In this document: positions 26,901 through 35,081 of the stretch, in pieces | Numbering within the stretch: the first letter of the stretch is position 1 | Layout: each line of letters begins with the position of its first letter | Assembly: GCF_014287585.1 (NCBI RefSeq) | Contig: NZ_JACOOJ010000023.1 | Span: forward strand, 1 to 64,000 | Length of the DNA stretch: 64,000 nt | Source of the DNA: Parabacteroides hominis | GTDB taxonomy: Bacteria; Bacteroidota; Bacteroidia; Bacteroidales; Tannerellaceae | Direction: 5' to 3' | Program-made: the position numbers and the translations under genes | Notes under the pieces: model-generated | Told to the model about the DNA's origin: nothing | What the model saw: the letters and a program-made list of their open reading frames with translations, nothing else | Databases searched by the model: none

Positions 26901-28443
26901 CTTCGGCATACAGTTTGCCGTTCGGATCGTCGATGTCCAGCACACCGTTGAACCCGTTTTTCTTGAAGTTGCCTGAGAGGAGTATGTTCTCGTATTTGTA
27001 GCCCTTGTATTCTAACTCGTCTATATTTGCCTTGATATTACCCGAAAACGACCCGTTGGCAGGACGGTGCGTGTCCAGCGTAAGGTCTAACTTGGCTGTC
27101 CCATACGGGTTACCGTCTGGAAAAAGCTCGTTCAGGTGCAGGGTGGAGGTGGAGAGGTGGCCCTTCAGGTAGGCGGCGATGTTCTTCTCCTTGTCGTTCC
27201 CGAATATCAGGTCGGTCTGGACGGAACCGATCGCCGACGAGAACTTGCCGAAAGCGACCAGGTTGTCGAAGAAACCGGAGATCTCGCCGGTAAAGTTGAT
27301 CGTACCTAATTTGACGATCGCATCCGGCAGTTTGACCGGACGATCGTTGAAGTTGTTAGCCAGGCCTGAAACCCCTTCGGTCGTGATATACATCTTGTTG
27401 ACCTGTCCGAAGATATAGGCGTCTTCCGGGTGCGTGATCCCTTTCATCTCCATCTTGCCGATGAAAAGCATCTTGTCGCTGTATTTCAGTGTCAGCCGTT
27501 TCAGGTCGATATTGTTTATGTAGCCCGATGCCTCGGCCGAAAGTTCGATGGTCTCCGAGAAATTGCGGAATGCCGGGACGAAGGCGGAGAGGTCTTTCAG
27601 GCAAATTTGCGAAGGTGCGATATTCAGTTCGACGGGCGAATGATCCAGCAAATCGGACGCACTAACTGCTTCACGGGTATGGATATGGGCGCGGTCTATT
27701 TTAAGGTTCGTTTCAGGCAGCTTGATTTCAAAGTTGTTAATGATCGCGCTGTCCTTGTTGGCTACGATGTTGAGCGACAGTTTGTTCAGCGAAAAGCCCG
27801 AAGCCTCGTCGAAACTCATCTTCTTGATGTTGGCATTGAGGCTGTCCTTGTTGAATGCCTTCATCGAGATCTTGGCACTTATGTTCCGGATGTCGATATG
27901 TTTGGCATTGAACTTTCCGGGAGTGGCGGCTGCATTCTTCACATCGTAACGGAAGTTGCCGCGGCGTATCAGGATCGAGTTGAAGCGCAGGTCGATATTG
28001 GATTGCTTTTTCACCGTGTCTTTGCTGGCGAAAGCGTCGATGACGAATTGCAGGTTCAGCTTGTCCGCCGGCGTTTCTTTGCTCAGGCTGACGGAGAAAC
28101 CGAACAGGCGGACTGTCGAGAACACGATCCTGCCGTTCAGCAAAGGCAGGATTTCGAAACCTGCCGACACATGGTTGGCATCGAACAGCACGGCTCCGCT
28201 CTCATCTTCGAGATACAGGTTTTCCAACACCAGGCGGTTGAACCACTCGATGTCTACATTCCCGATCCGTACGGGCACACCTAAACGGTTGGATAATTCT
28301 GTCGTTGCCGCATTTGCCACTTTTTGCTGCACATAAGGAATGCGCAACAAGATGGCTGGAGTCGCGTAGAATATCCAGAACAGGGTGAGCAGGGTGATGA
28401 TTATGTATTTAAGTCCTTTGATATCTTTACTATATTTAAGCAC
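23911..28443 (-). CDS. tamB: TamB-like translocation and assembly module protein (DUF490)
   Basis: A 1510-residue AsmA/TamB-type envelope protein. It has one N-terminal membrane helix (about 12-30), a very long periplasmic beta-helical body, and the C-terminal TamB domain (about 1080-1450, including TYESSRRNTPVNCVLKLDG and the LGTNIRTSQDG region). Such proteins bridge the inner and outer membranes and are implicated in outer-membrane protein assembly or phospholipid transport. The start is a GTG at 28443. No TamA partner is adjacent, as is common in Bacteroidetes. The gene is divergent from tsaD, with only 59 bases between them. Confidence 0.9.
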   Translation of the reverse strand: MLKYSKDIKGLKYIIITLLTLFWIFYATPAILLRIPYVQQKVANAATTELSNRLGVPVRIGNVDIEWFNRLVLENLYLEDESGAVLFDANHVSAGFEILPLLNGRIVFSTVRLFGFSVSLSKETPADKLNLQFVIDAFASKDTVKKQSNIDLRFNSILIRRGNFRYDVKNAAATPGKFNAKHIDIRNISAKISMKAFNKDSLNANIKKMSFDEASGFSLNKLSLNIVANKDSAIINNFEIKLPETNLKIDRAHIHTREAVSASDLLDHSPVELNIAPSQICLKDLSAFVPAFRNFSETIELSAEASGYINNIDLKRLTLKYSDKMLFIGKMEMKGITHPEDAYIFGQVNKMYITTEGVSGLANNFNDRPVKLPDAIVKLGTINFTGEISGFFDNLVAFGKFSSAIGSVQTDLIFGNDKEKNIAAYLKGHLSTSTLHLNELFPDGNPYGTAKLDLTLDTHRPANGSFSGNIKANIDELEYKGYKYENILLSGNFKKNGFNGVLDIDDPNGKLYAEGLFLHEGKNSMFNFTSRLEHFRPDSLHLTNKYEAPDISCSLNADFTGNNIDNLEGSITLDSLSFKTKQDSFFLKKFKVEATGHSLDRHLTITSDVLNGEVTGAYSFTTIVPSLMQTLKGYVPALINVTQKKQKVMENNFSLLLTIENTEAISNTLKLPFTMLNQGRITGHYNNQYNRFRFETYLPKFNIGKSMFESGYLTCDNPEDRVNLKLKVTNYNAKGLRNYMDLKVDAKDNLIKTQIGWANNKERLFKADLSASTLFIEEEQEKGPAKLRTEISLNESPLILNDSTWHIAPSTISIADGKIGIQDFSVSNGTEYLHMEGTVSKDPADTLLLDLKQVELSYIFDILNIPVLQFAGKATGTFNITDLYGSRMLNTDLEVQNFSFNQVQLGRLNLFSEWDDQQKGILMLGSIYKNDTTWTDVSGYIYPVGKNAGLSLFFGANDLDVAFLRPFVENIAKNMQGRGFGNVHLHGPFKALNVEGDAYVLDGGLGIEYLNTYYTFSDSIHLTPGAIIGRNVTVHDKFGNSAKVNLTVNHKHFKDVSFDVGVQTNNMLVFDAPQKQNPLIFGTVFGTGTASIKGNGQLINFDINMRSDPKTSVKLDFMNNSSAAEYDFITFVDKKELRELALTQPADSIKPLIFKNEDDGAELRMNFLLDVTPDADIELIMDPIAGDKITGNCNGSLQIQYGTKTDLRMYGNIGIVQGNYNFSLQQLIHKNFKIRDGSIINFRGDPFEATMNVNAIYNVTANIQDLDPSLTYESSRRNTPVNCVLKLDGVLRNPTISFDLELPSSNEELQRQVKSLVDTEDMMTRQIIYLLVLNKFYTPEYNAQYKSNDFSAVASSALSSQISSIMNSFTDKVQLGTNIRTSQDGIEDTEVEMLLSSQLLNNRLIFNGNFGYKNSTINNQKNAFIGEFDLEYLLTPSGDIRLKAYNHANDMYMILKQALTTQGVGIMYKKDFTRFSDIFRRRKKYPLIPLRPALPDSTQTKQEKTTITPD

Positions 28444-28502
28444 AAAACTACAACAATATCCCGATAGATTTCGTTAATTTGCACAAAAATTGAAACGAAG
28501 AT

Positions 28503-29531
28503 ATGAGTGTGACAATATTAGGAATCGAATCATCGTGCGATGATACTTCCTCCTCTGTAATACGCGACGGCGTGATGCTGTCGAATGTAATTGCCAGTCA
28601 GGCTGTTCACGAAGCCTATGGCGGTGTTGTTCCCGAACTGGCTTCCCGCGCACATCAACAGAACATTATCCCGGTGGTTGCTGAAGCGATCAAGCGTGCC
28701 GGTATCGATAAATCCGAACTAAGTGCCGTTGCTTTCACCCGGGGACCGGGCTTGATGGGGTCGTTGCTGGTCGGAACTTCCTTTGCCAAAGGCTTATCCG
28801 CATCGCTTAATATCCCGATGATCGAGATCAACCACTTGCAGGCGCACGTGCTGGCTCATTTTATCAAGGAGACGCCGGAAGACGATCATGCCCCTTCGTT
28901 CCCGTTCCTTTGCCTCTTGGTTTCGGGTGGAAACTCGCAGATCATCAAGGTGAATGCTTACAACGATATGGAAGTGATCGGGCAGACGATCGACGACGCC
29001 GCCGGTGAAGCGTTCGACAAATGCGCGAAGGTGATGGGCTTGGGTTATCCCGGCGGTCCTGTCGTGAACCGCCTTGCCAACGAAGGGAATCCGAAGGCTT
29101 TTACATTCAGCAAGCCGCATATCCCCGGTTACGACTATAGTTTCAGCGGATTGAAAACCTCTTTCCTTTATACCCTGCGCGATCAGTTGCAGGAGGACCC
29201 TGATTTCATCGAAAAGAACAAGCAGGATCTTTGTGCGTCCTTGCAGGCAACCGTTATCGACATCCTGATGAACAAATTGCGCCGGGCGGCGAAAGATCTG
29301 AACATTAAGGAGGTGGCCGTTGCCGGTGGCGTATCGGCTAATTCCGGCCTTCGGGATGCTTTCCTCGACCATGCGAAGCGTTTCGGCTGGAAGGTGCATA
29401 TCCCGAAGTTCTCTTTCACGACAGACAATGCGGCGATGGTGGCCATTACCGGATATTATAAGTATTTGGATAAGCAGTTCTGCCCGATGGATGCCGTACC
29501 GTTCTCCCGGGTGCTTAATAAGTTGGGGTGA
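28503..29531 (+). CDS. tsaD: tRNA N6-adenosine threonylcarbamoyltransferase
   Basis: A 342-residue TsaD/Kae1 protein that transfers threonylcarbamoyl to A37 of tRNAs reading ANN codons, working with TsaB, TsaC and TsaE encoded elsewhere. The sequence begins with the ASKHA phosphate loop (GIESSCDDTSSSV), has the metal-binding HLQAH (about 117-121), SGGNSQI, the GEAFDKCAK region and AVAGGVSANSGLR. Length and order are normal. Its TGA overlaps the ATG of the next gene by one base. Confidence 0.96.
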   Translation: MSVTILGIESSCDDTSSSVIRDGVMLSNVIASQAVHEAYGGVVPELASRAHQQNIIPVVAEAIKRAGIDKSELSAVAFTRGPGLMGSLLVGTSFAKGLSASLNIPMIEINHLQAHVLAHFIKETPEDDHAPSFPFLCLLVSGGNSQIIKVNAYNDMEVIGQTIDDAAGEAFDKCAKVMGLGYPGGPVVNRLANEGNPKAFTFSKPHIPGYDYSFSGLKTSFLYTLRDQLQEDPDFIEKNKQDLCASLQATVIDILMNKLRRAAKDLNIKEVAVAGGVSANSGLRDAFLDHAKRFGWKVHIPKFSFTTDNAAMVAITGYYKYLDKQFCPMDAVPFSRVLNKLG

Positions 29532-30001
29532 TGAATATCGAGAATGAAATAGGAGAAATGCTCCGTTCCCGCCACCTGCTGATGGGAACGGCTGAAAGCT
29601 GCACGGGCGGATATATCGCCCATCTGATTACACGTGTGGCAGGTAGTTCCGAATATTTTAGCGGGGGTGTCGTATCCTACAGCAATGAAGTAAAACATCA
29701 TGTGTTAGGTGTTTCGGCAGAGAGCCTGGCCCGGTATGGGGCGGTCAGCCGCCCGGTGGTGGAGCAGATGGCGTTGGGCGCTATCCATACGTTGGGTTGC
29801 GATTGTGCGGTTGCCACTTCCGGCATTGCCGGCCCCGGTGGCGGGACTCCCGAAAAACCGGTTGGAACGGTCTGGATCGCCGCCGCCCTCAAAGAAAAGG
29901 TCGTATCCGAATGCCATCATTTCGGAACGGAACGGGAAGAGAATATCCGCCTGGCGGCGGGGACGGCGTTGGAGATGTTGAAGAAATTGCTACAGGGATG
30001 A
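29531..30001 (+). CDS. CinA-family nicotinamide-nucleotide amidase (PncC-type)
   Basis: A 156-residue protein consisting only of the CinA C-terminal domain, which in characterised members deamidates nicotinamide mononucleotide. Conserved AESCTGGYIAHLIT (about 17-30), SGGVVSYSNEVK and SGIAGPGGGTPEKPVGTVWIA are present. I chose the ATG at 29531, which overlaps the tsaD stop. The frame also has a GTG one codon earlier. It is cotranscribed with tsaD. Confidence 0.9.
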   Translation: MNIENEIGEMLRSRHLLMGTAESCTGGYIAHLITRVAGSSEYFSGGVVSYSNEVKHHVLGVSAESLARYGAVSRPVVEQMALGAIHTLGCDCAVATSGIAGPGGGTPEKPVGTVWIAAALKEKVVSECHHFGTEREENIRLAAGTALEMLKKLLQG

Positions 30002-30002
30002 T

Positions 30003-30185
30003 CTATAATTCATCAATCAATTCTCCTAATGATTTAGCCTTACGTCCGCCTCTTTTTCGTTTGAGCATTTCTTTCAATCCGGCATCGATCCCTGTTAGGA
30101 TTTCTTCTTTATTGATCGTCTCTTCTTTGGCTATTTCTTTTTTAAGCTTAGAGTAGGCCTTTTGGAGTTTGTCTAATAAATCCAT
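30003..30185 (-). CDS. small basic protein of unknown function
   Basis: A 60-residue frame from the ATG at 30185. It is very Lys/Glu-rich, with one amphipathic helical first half (DLLDKLQKAYSKLKKEIAKE) and a basic patch KRKRGGRKAK before an acidic end. I know no family. It lies between repeat copy C and the end of cinA, convergent with cinA. A longer reading from 30293 runs into the repeat and is unlikely. It may be an antitoxin-like or nucleic-acid-binding protein, but nothing shows this directly. Confidence 0.5.
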   Translation of the reverse strand: MDLLDKLQKAYSKLKKEIAKEETINKEEILTGIDAGLKEMLKRKRGGRKAKSLGELIDEL

Positions 30186-30229
30186 GTTATCAACTTCTGT
30201 TAATATGTCCCTAACTGTTAAAGATTTCC

Positions 30230-30622
30230 GTCTCTCTTTTGCCGTCTGCTTCAGCAGACGGTTTAAAAGATTTAGAGGCAAAGCCTCTTCCACTGTGGAC
30301 TTCAGTCCCTTTTATCTATTGTATTTAAAGGGGTTAAAATCCACAGCGGAACCGGCAAAGCCGGAACAATCACCTTCCGTCTGCTGAAGCAGACGGCAAA
30401 AGAGAGGCTGCGGCACGAGGCTTGCTTCACTTGATGCGCAATCTCAAAGAAGCAGGCGGTATCGGCCATCCCCAAAGAGCCGTCAGGCTCTATTTCCGGC
30501 CTAAGCTGGTGAGCGTTAAGCGCAGAGACCGCAGTGAGCGCCCGGAGCGTCTGCTGTTTGAGCGAAGCGAGTTTCAGACGCGACAGCGAACGAAGGGAAC
30601 GGAGTAGCGAAGCAGGTTCGGC
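30230..30622 (-). repeat. palindrome-rich repeat element, copy C, abutting a Bro-N gene fragment
   Basis: In inverse orientation this block matches the first part of copy B: the CCGAACCTGCTTCGCTACTC arm, agagcctgacggctct, and two perfect 20-mer hairpins (30242-30261 and 30377-30396) around the core with ccggcaaagccgg and agaggcaaagcctct. The terminal 44-bp repeats are missing on both sides. Its outer edge coincides with the codons for AEP of the Bro-N remnant (30614-30622). Confidence 0.8.
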
Positions 30623-30862
30623 TTTGGGGGATGGGATGGATTGGATCAGGCGGAATAGTTGTTCGGTGGTGGCAACGTCGGTTTTATAGTATTTGCCATC
30701 GGAGGAAAGCATTTTCAGTTGTAAGATTTCAGCGTACAACTGGCTTCCCCCCTTTGATAACTTCCGTTTCAGGTCGCTCCAATAGCGGCGTGGATTATCA
30801 CTGTCCCATACGGTACGCACTTTTCTTTCTTCAAAGATTTTGATTGCATTTTGTTGTGTCAT
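30614..30862 (-). pseudogene. truncated Bro-N/antirepressor-type gene
   Basis: From the ATG at 30862, 83 codons match the N-terminal domain of Bro-N (BRO family, DinD-like) proteins: MTQQNAIKIFEERKVRTVW, DNPRRYWSDLKRKL, LQLKMLSSDGKYYKTDV and FRLIQSIPSPKAEP. Two defects are visible. About 20 residues usual for the family (the WYFSVVDVV segment) are missing between VRTVWD and DNPRRYW. After SPKAEP, where relatives continue with FKLWLA, the frame runs straight into repeat copy C. The family match is from memory of conserved motifs. The promoter box TACCTTTG (30889-30896) is still in place, so the fragment could be transcribed. Confidence 0.75.
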
Positions 30863-30888
30863 GTCTGTAGTTTTAAAAGGTTTGGAAA

Positions 30889-30896
30889 CAAAGGTA
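30889..30896 (-). promoter_or_regulatory. -7 box TACCTTTG before the Bro-N remnant
   Basis: This is a TAnnTTTG match on the minus strand, 26 bases before the ATG at 30862. It suggests that the broken gene kept its promoter. Confidence 0.45.
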
Positions 30897-30932
30897 ATCA
30901 TTTTATTGTAAATAGACTGATGTGCCTGTTTT

Positions 30933-31826
30933 TCATTCGGGATTGAAACACCCGGTGTAAAAGACCCGGCCATTCTCCTGGTTCGTTTGATTAGTGACGC
31001 TGAATTGCGGAAATGCCTGTTCCATCCGCTTTGCCAGCGTGTCTCCCAGCGGGGCATATAAACTGTCGGCAGTTGCATTATGAGGGAGGCTGCCGAAGTA
31101 GCAGAGGTGGTTTTCGTTACTGAACAGGTCGGCGCCCAGCCAGCAGTTGCGGATGCGCCATTCGCCGGAATCGGGCAGGGCGACGTAGAGGTTGAGGCTG
31201 TCTGCCTGTATCATCAGGTTCAGCGGAGCGTTCGGGTCGAATGTTTTGCGCAGGCGATCCTGGTCGGGGAGCAGGTAGTTTTGTCTGTTCCGCTGTATCC
31301 GGGCGACTTCTTCCAATAGCTTTTTACTGTAGCTGGCAACCCAGATTCCCTGATATCGGTAATAACCGAAGAAGTGGTTGCCTGCCTCCGGATAATAGGT
31401 GAAAGTAATGTCTTCTTTAACCTGCTTTTGTGGAGCAAATGCGCCGAAAGCCTTTTGCAACGTGTTCTTTTCGATCCGTCCGATCGTTTGCCCGTCTGCC
31501 TGCATATACAATACGACACCCTGCGGATGGAAGGAGAAAAGCATCGGAGGAAGATCCGGATTGTTCCGGATAACGGAAAGGTAGATCTCCGGAATTTTGG
31601 AGGCGAAAGCTGCATGTTCACGCTCGCGGGATAAAATGTATTTGGCAAAGGCGGAAGGCCGGTTTACGCGTAGCACGGCATCCGATTCCGGAGCGACCAG
31701 CATATATAAATCAGTCCGCACAGCCTTTTTCTCTTTTTGCATTTTGCCCAAAAAGAACCAGACTGCCACCAGTGTAGCGAGAGCAGCTATAACGAATGTC
31801 ACTATTTCCCGCTTGTCAGCTTTCAT
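30933..31826 (-). CDS. membrane-anchored hypothetical protein
   Basis: A 297-residue protein with a single N-terminal helix (about 8-27) and a periplasmic mixed alpha/beta domain. The body contains VAPESDAVLRVNRPSAFAKY, VLYMQADGQTIG, and two similar halves that each seem to describe a fold with a Tyr/Trp-rich strand (YYRYQGIWVASYS; EWRIRNCWLGADLF). I do not recognise a named family. It is the last gene of the pheS-crcB-nth transcript, 6 bases after nth. Confidence 0.75.
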   Translation of the reverse strand: MKADKREIVTFVIAALATLVAVWFFLGKMQKEKKAVRTDLYMLVAPESDAVLRVNRPSAFAKYILSREREHAAFASKIPEIYLSVIRNNPDLPPMLFSFHPQGVVLYMQADGQTIGRIEKNTLQKAFGAFAPQKQVKEDITFTYYPEAGNHFFGYYRYQGIWVASYSKKLLEEVARIQRNRQNYLLPDQDRLRKTFDPNAPLNLMIQADSLNLYVALPDSGEWRIRNCWLGADLFSNENHLCYFGSLPHNATADSLYAPLGDTLAKRMEQAFPQFSVTNQTNQENGRVFYTGCFNPE

Positions 31827-31832
31827 AATGCG

Positions 31833-32477
31833 TTATGTTTTCTTGGGGTTCAGGAAATATTTGCACCAGGGTTTAAGGCCGCACTCTTCACATTTAGGCT
31901 TGCGGGCGATGCAGGTGTAACGTCCGTGCAGGATCAGCCAGTGGTGGGCGATCGGGATTTGTTCTTCCGGGATGTTTTTTACCAGTTCTTTTTCTGTTTC
32001 CAGCGGAGTCTTGCTGTTGTTTGTCAACCCGATGCGGTTGGCGACGCGGAATACGTGCGTGTCGACCGCCATCGCCGGTTTGTTGTAAACGACCGAAGCA
32101 ATGACGTTTGCCGTCTTGCGCCCTACGCCGGGCAGCTTTTGCAGTTGGTCGATCTCTGACGGAACCACGCCGTCGAAATCGGACATCAGCATCTTCGCCA
32201 TGCCGACCAAATGTTTCGATTTATTGTTGGGATAAGAGACGCTCCGGATATATTCGAAGATCACTTCAGGGGTGGAAGCGGCCATGACTTCGGGGGTGGG
32301 AAAATCCCGGAAGAGGGCGGGAGTGATCATATTCACACGCTTGTCCGTGCATTGGGCGGACAGGATCACGGCAATAAGCAGTTGATACGGATTGTCGTAA
32401 TGCAGTTCCGTTTCGGCAACCGGTACGTTTTCGTTGAACCAGTTTAAAACCCCTTTATATCGTTCTTCTTTACGCAT
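31833..32477 (-). CDS. nth: endonuclease III
   Basis: A 214-residue DNA glycosylase/AP lyase that removes oxidised pyrimidines. The helix-hairpin-helix LPGVGRKTANVI contains the catalytic Lys, the active-site Asp is in VDTHVFRV, and the C-terminal cluster loop shows C-x6-C-x2-C-x5-C (starting CIARKPKC) for a [4Fe-4S] cluster. It starts 3 bases after the crcB stop. Confidence 0.96.
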   Translation of the reverse strand: MRKEERYKGVLNWFNENVPVAETELHYDNPYQLLIAVILSAQCTDKRVNMITPALFRDFPTPEVMAASTPEVIFEYIRSVSYPNNKSKHLVGMAKMLMSDFDGVVPSEIDQLQKLPGVGRKTANVIASVVYNKPAMAVDTHVFRVANRIGLTNNSKTPLETEKELVKNIPEEQIPIAHHWLILHGRYTCIARKPKCEECGLKPWCKYFLNPKKT

Positions 32478-32480
32478 ATC

Positions 32481-32873
32481 TTATTTAATGAGTGTCATTG
32501 CATTTTTACCAAGAAGCAATCCTAAGAATACGGCTAACAGTCCTAACAGGTTACTGGCCAGGATATTCAGGAATGCCAGTCTGTACTCGCCGGTTTTCAT
32601 CAGCGACATTGTATCTAATGCAAACGAAGAGAATGTGGTGAATCCGCCGAACAGTCCGGTGAAGAGGAAAACTCTTGCGTTGGCAGAGATATTACAGTAT
32701 TCGGCTATGCTCCAACAGAAGCCGATCAGAAAAGAACCGATCACATTGACCGAAAGTATCCCGAAAGGGAAGGAGTGTAGCATCGAACGCTGTACCCACG
32801 TGGAAACTCCGAAGCGGAACAGAGTGCCGATTGCCCCTCCTGTTATAAGCAGTAAAACCTTTATCATAACCAT
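32481..32873 (-). CDS. crcB: CrcB/Fluc fluoride exporter
   Basis: A 130-residue inner-membrane channel with four hydrophobic helices. The signatures GGAIGTLFRFGVS and GLFGGFTTFSSFALD are typical of Fluc channels, which expel fluoride as dimers. I looked for a fluoride riboswitch in the 73 bases before it and found none. It is the second gene after pheS. Confidence 0.93.
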   Translation of the reverse strand: MVMIKVLLLITGGAIGTLFRFGVSTWVQRSMLHSFPFGILSVNVIGSFLIGFCWSIAEYCNISANARVFLFTGLFGGFTTFSSFALDTMSLMKTGEYRLAFLNILASNLLGLLAVFLGLLLGKNAMTLIK

Positions 32874-32894
32874 TTACATTTTTAGTGTGTTTTT

Positions 32895-32919
32895 CCCCGG
32901 GCTGGTTAAGGACCCGGGG
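32895..32919. other. GC-rich hairpin between pheS and crcB
   Basis: CCCCGGG (32895-32901) and CCCGGGG (32913-32919) form a 7-bp stem with an 11-base loop. On the transcribed (minus) strand it is followed by A residues rather than T, so it is not a standard terminator. It may partly attenuate or protect the transcript between pheS and crcB. Confidence 0.5.
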
Positions 32920-32946
32920 AGATGGTAAATGATTTAGGTTCTCAAC

Positions 32947-33966
32947 TTAATTGGCTGACTCAAACTGTCTCAGGAAACGAACGTCGTTTTCAGAGAACAT
33001 GCGTAAGTCTTTTACTTGGTATTTCAGGTTTGTTATACGCTCGATACCCATTCCTAATGCATAGCCGGAATATACTTTGCTGTCGATACCACAGTTTTCA
33101 AGTACATTCGGATCTACCATGCCGCAACCGAGGATTTCTACCCAGCCGGTTCCTTTACAGAACGGGCAGCCTTTTCCTCCGCAGATATTACAAGAAATAT
33201 CCATTTCGGCAGAAGGTTCGGTGAACGGGAAATAAGATGGGCGCAAGCGGATTTTCGTATCTGCGCTGAACATTTCTTTGGCGAAGAACAGTAAAGCCTG
33301 TTTCAGGTCGGCGAAAGAAACGTTTTTGTCCACATACAAGGCTTCTACCTGATGGAAGAAACAGTGTGCGCGATAGGAGATCGCTTCGTTACGATATACA
33401 CGTCCCGGGCAGATGATACGGATAGGAGGCTCTTGGTTCTCCATGACACGTGTCTGTACGGAAGAAGTATGTGTACGAAGCAATACGTCCGGATTATGTT
33501 GGATAAAGAACGTATCTTGCATGTCGCGGGCAGGGTGGTCTTCTGCAAAGTTCAGAGAAGAGAACACATGCCAGTCGTCTTCGATTTCCGGCCCTTCAGC
33601 AATGCTGAATCCTAAGCGTCCGAAAATGTCGCAGATTTCTTTCTTTACGAGTGAAAGCGGATGGCGGGTTCCTAATTCGATAGGATAGGCTGTACGGGTG
33701 AGATCGATGTCATCGTTCGTTGTCTGTACATTCTCAAAGCTGGCTTTCAGCTCGTTTATTCTATTTTGGGTTGCCTCTTTCAGTTTGTTGAGGTGCTGGC
33801 CGACTTCACGCTTCTGATCTGCCGCCACGTTGCGGAAATCGTTCATCAGCAAAGATATTTCACCTTTTTTGCTGAGGTATTTAATGCGTAATGCTTCCAG
33901 TTCTTCAGCGTTTGCCGCTTTCAGGTTCTCCACTTCCTTAAGCAGAGCGTTAATCTTATTGATCAT
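32947..33966 (-). CDS. pheS: phenylalanine--tRNA ligase, alpha subunit
   Basis: A 339-residue class II aminoacyl-tRNA synthetase alpha chain. It has the N-terminal coiled-coil (about 1-85), then the catalytic domain with HPLSLVKKEI, FHQVEALYVDKNVSF and the closing GYALGMGIERI motif 3. A CxxC-rich insert (CNICGGKGCPFCKGTGW) precedes EILGCGMV. The beta subunit gene is not in this window. It is the first gene of the operon with crcB and nth. Confidence 0.96.
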   Translation of the reverse strand: MINKINALLKEVENLKAANAEELEALRIKYLSKKGEISLLMNDFRNVAADQKREVGQHLNKLKEATQNRINELKASFENVQTTNDDIDLTRTAYPIELGTRHPLSLVKKEICDIFGRLGFSIAEGPEIEDDWHVFSSLNFAEDHPARDMQDTFFIQHNPDVLLRTHTSSVQTRVMENQEPPIRIICPGRVYRNEAISYRAHCFFHQVEALYVDKNVSFADLKQALLFFAKEMFSADTKIRLRPSYFPFTEPSAEMDISCNICGGKGCPFCKGTGWVEILGCGMVDPNVLENCGIDSKVYSGYALGMGIERITNLKYQVKDLRMFSENDVRFLRQFESAN

Positions 33967-33992
33967 TTCTAATCATTTTTATTTTCAACGTG

Positions 33993-34022
33993 CAAATTTA
34001 CTCCTTTCTTTGAATACTGCAA
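33993..34022 (-). promoter_or_regulatory. promoter of the pheS operon
   Basis: On the minus strand TTG (34020-34022), exactly 19 bases, then TAAATTTG (33993-34000) is a full match to the Bacteroidetes vegetative promoter. The box lies 26 bases before the pheS ATG. Confidence 0.75.
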
Positions 34023-34073
34023 CCGATTACGGCGGGTTTTTTTGAAAAAAGAGAGGCAACTGCCCGCTTTTTA

Positions 34074-34955
34074 TCAGAAATTGTAAGCTACGCCGATGCC
34101 TAAAACCTCTTTGAACTGAACTTTGGCGCCGTGTTTTTCGCCTTCATCATTAAAGGTTTTCACGTCGTTGTCGTATTTGAGCGTGGTGTTGAGCGTGGCA
34201 CTGAGGTATTTGTTAATCTTCATGTTGATCAGGACATCCCAGTTCACGTCCACATTGCCGAACTGCTTGTCGTAGGGAGTGAAAAAGTCCACGCTTGTGA
34301 TCAGATTCACGTTTTCCATGATTTTTTGTTCTGCTTTTGCCTTGATATAAGCTCCGATCTCCGCCCTGAAACGGTCACCGGGATCGACGCCGAACGCACC
34401 TTCATTAGACAGATAGTCGTCTTCCACAAATGTCAGTTTTCCTGCAATCGGGGAGAGGTAGAGGGAATAATTGCTTTTCGGACGGAAATCCATACCTAAA
34501 GAAATATTGGAATAAGCGGGGGCGAAGAATTTGGAGATATAATGCGATTTGTCCGGATAATTATAACCTTTATAGAACTGGGTGTTGAGGTCGGCCATCG
34601 CCGTGTAATACCATTTTTCGCTTGCCTGGTAGCCTAACTGGGTGGAGAAGGCGATCTTGTCGGATGTTTTTTGTACGCCCTGTGATTTGGTTTTCGTCAA
34701 TCCGTAGTCCAGTCCGAGATTGCTGATCCATAGCCAGTTCCCGCTTTTATGCGTAAGCGAACCATTCAGATAGGCATTCCCGGCAAAGGAGTTTTCGCCA
34801 CCGGCGGACCAATTGCTGACGGCTGTTTGTGACATATTTATACCTGTGATACCTTTCAGCACCCATTTTCCATCTTCATAACCTTTATCATCTGTCTGGC
34901 TATAGCCGGCAATGCTTCCCATTGCGAGCGCTACTGTTAAAAATATACGTTTCAT
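34074..34955 (-). CDS. DUF3078 outer-membrane/periplasmic protein
   Basis: A 293-residue exported protein (signal peptide ending near SIAGYSQ) of the Bacteroidetes DUF3078 family. Conserved WVLKGITGINMSQTAVSNWS and the strands LWISNLGLDYGLTKTKSQG and SLGMDFRPKSNYSLYLSPI indicate a small beta-barrel. The C-terminus ends in an aromatic residue (GVAYNF), as in outer-membrane proteins. Function is unknown. A TAACTTTG box at 35051-35058 may be its promoter, with a leader of about 85 bases. Confidence 0.85.
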   Translation of the reverse strand: MKRIFLTVALAMGSIAGYSQTDDKGYEDGKWVLKGITGINMSQTAVSNWSAGGENSFAGNAYLNGSLTHKSGNWLWISNLGLDYGLTKTKSQGVQKTSDKIAFSTQLGYQASEKWYYTAMADLNTQFYKGYNYPDKSHYISKFFAPAYSNISLGMDFRPKSNYSLYLSPIAGKLTFVEDDYLSNEGAFGVDPGDRFRAEIGAYIKAKAEQKIMENVNLITSVDFFTPYDKQFGNVDVNWDVLINMKINKYLSATLNTTLKYDNDVKTFNDEGEKHGAKVQFKEVLGIGVAYNF

Positions 34956-35081
34956 ATCAATTCTGTGTTTTTTTAAAGTTGTAATTAATTAAAGACGTTT
35001 TTTATAAAAACAGGTAGCGCCCGCATTTGTTTACCCGGAACTCACAGAATCAAAGTTACGGCTGGTTTGGCAAATGATGGT

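Noticed and set aside
27430..28284. A 284-codon plus-strand frame inside tamB
   Set aside because: It is the antisense shadow of a long, well-supported gene and shows no family features of its own. The same holds for the long plus-strand frames at 11354-12202, 20103-20861 and 25732-26553.
30302..31078. A 258-codon minus-strand frame running through the Bro-N fragment and the repeat
   Set aside because: The ends are out-of-frame readings of the neighbouring gene and of hairpin repeats. Only the 83 codons from 30862 resemble a protein family.
32874..32946. Possible fluoride riboswitch before crcB
   Set aside because: The only structure is a simple 7-bp GC hairpin. The conserved pseudoknot segments of the crcB motif are not there.
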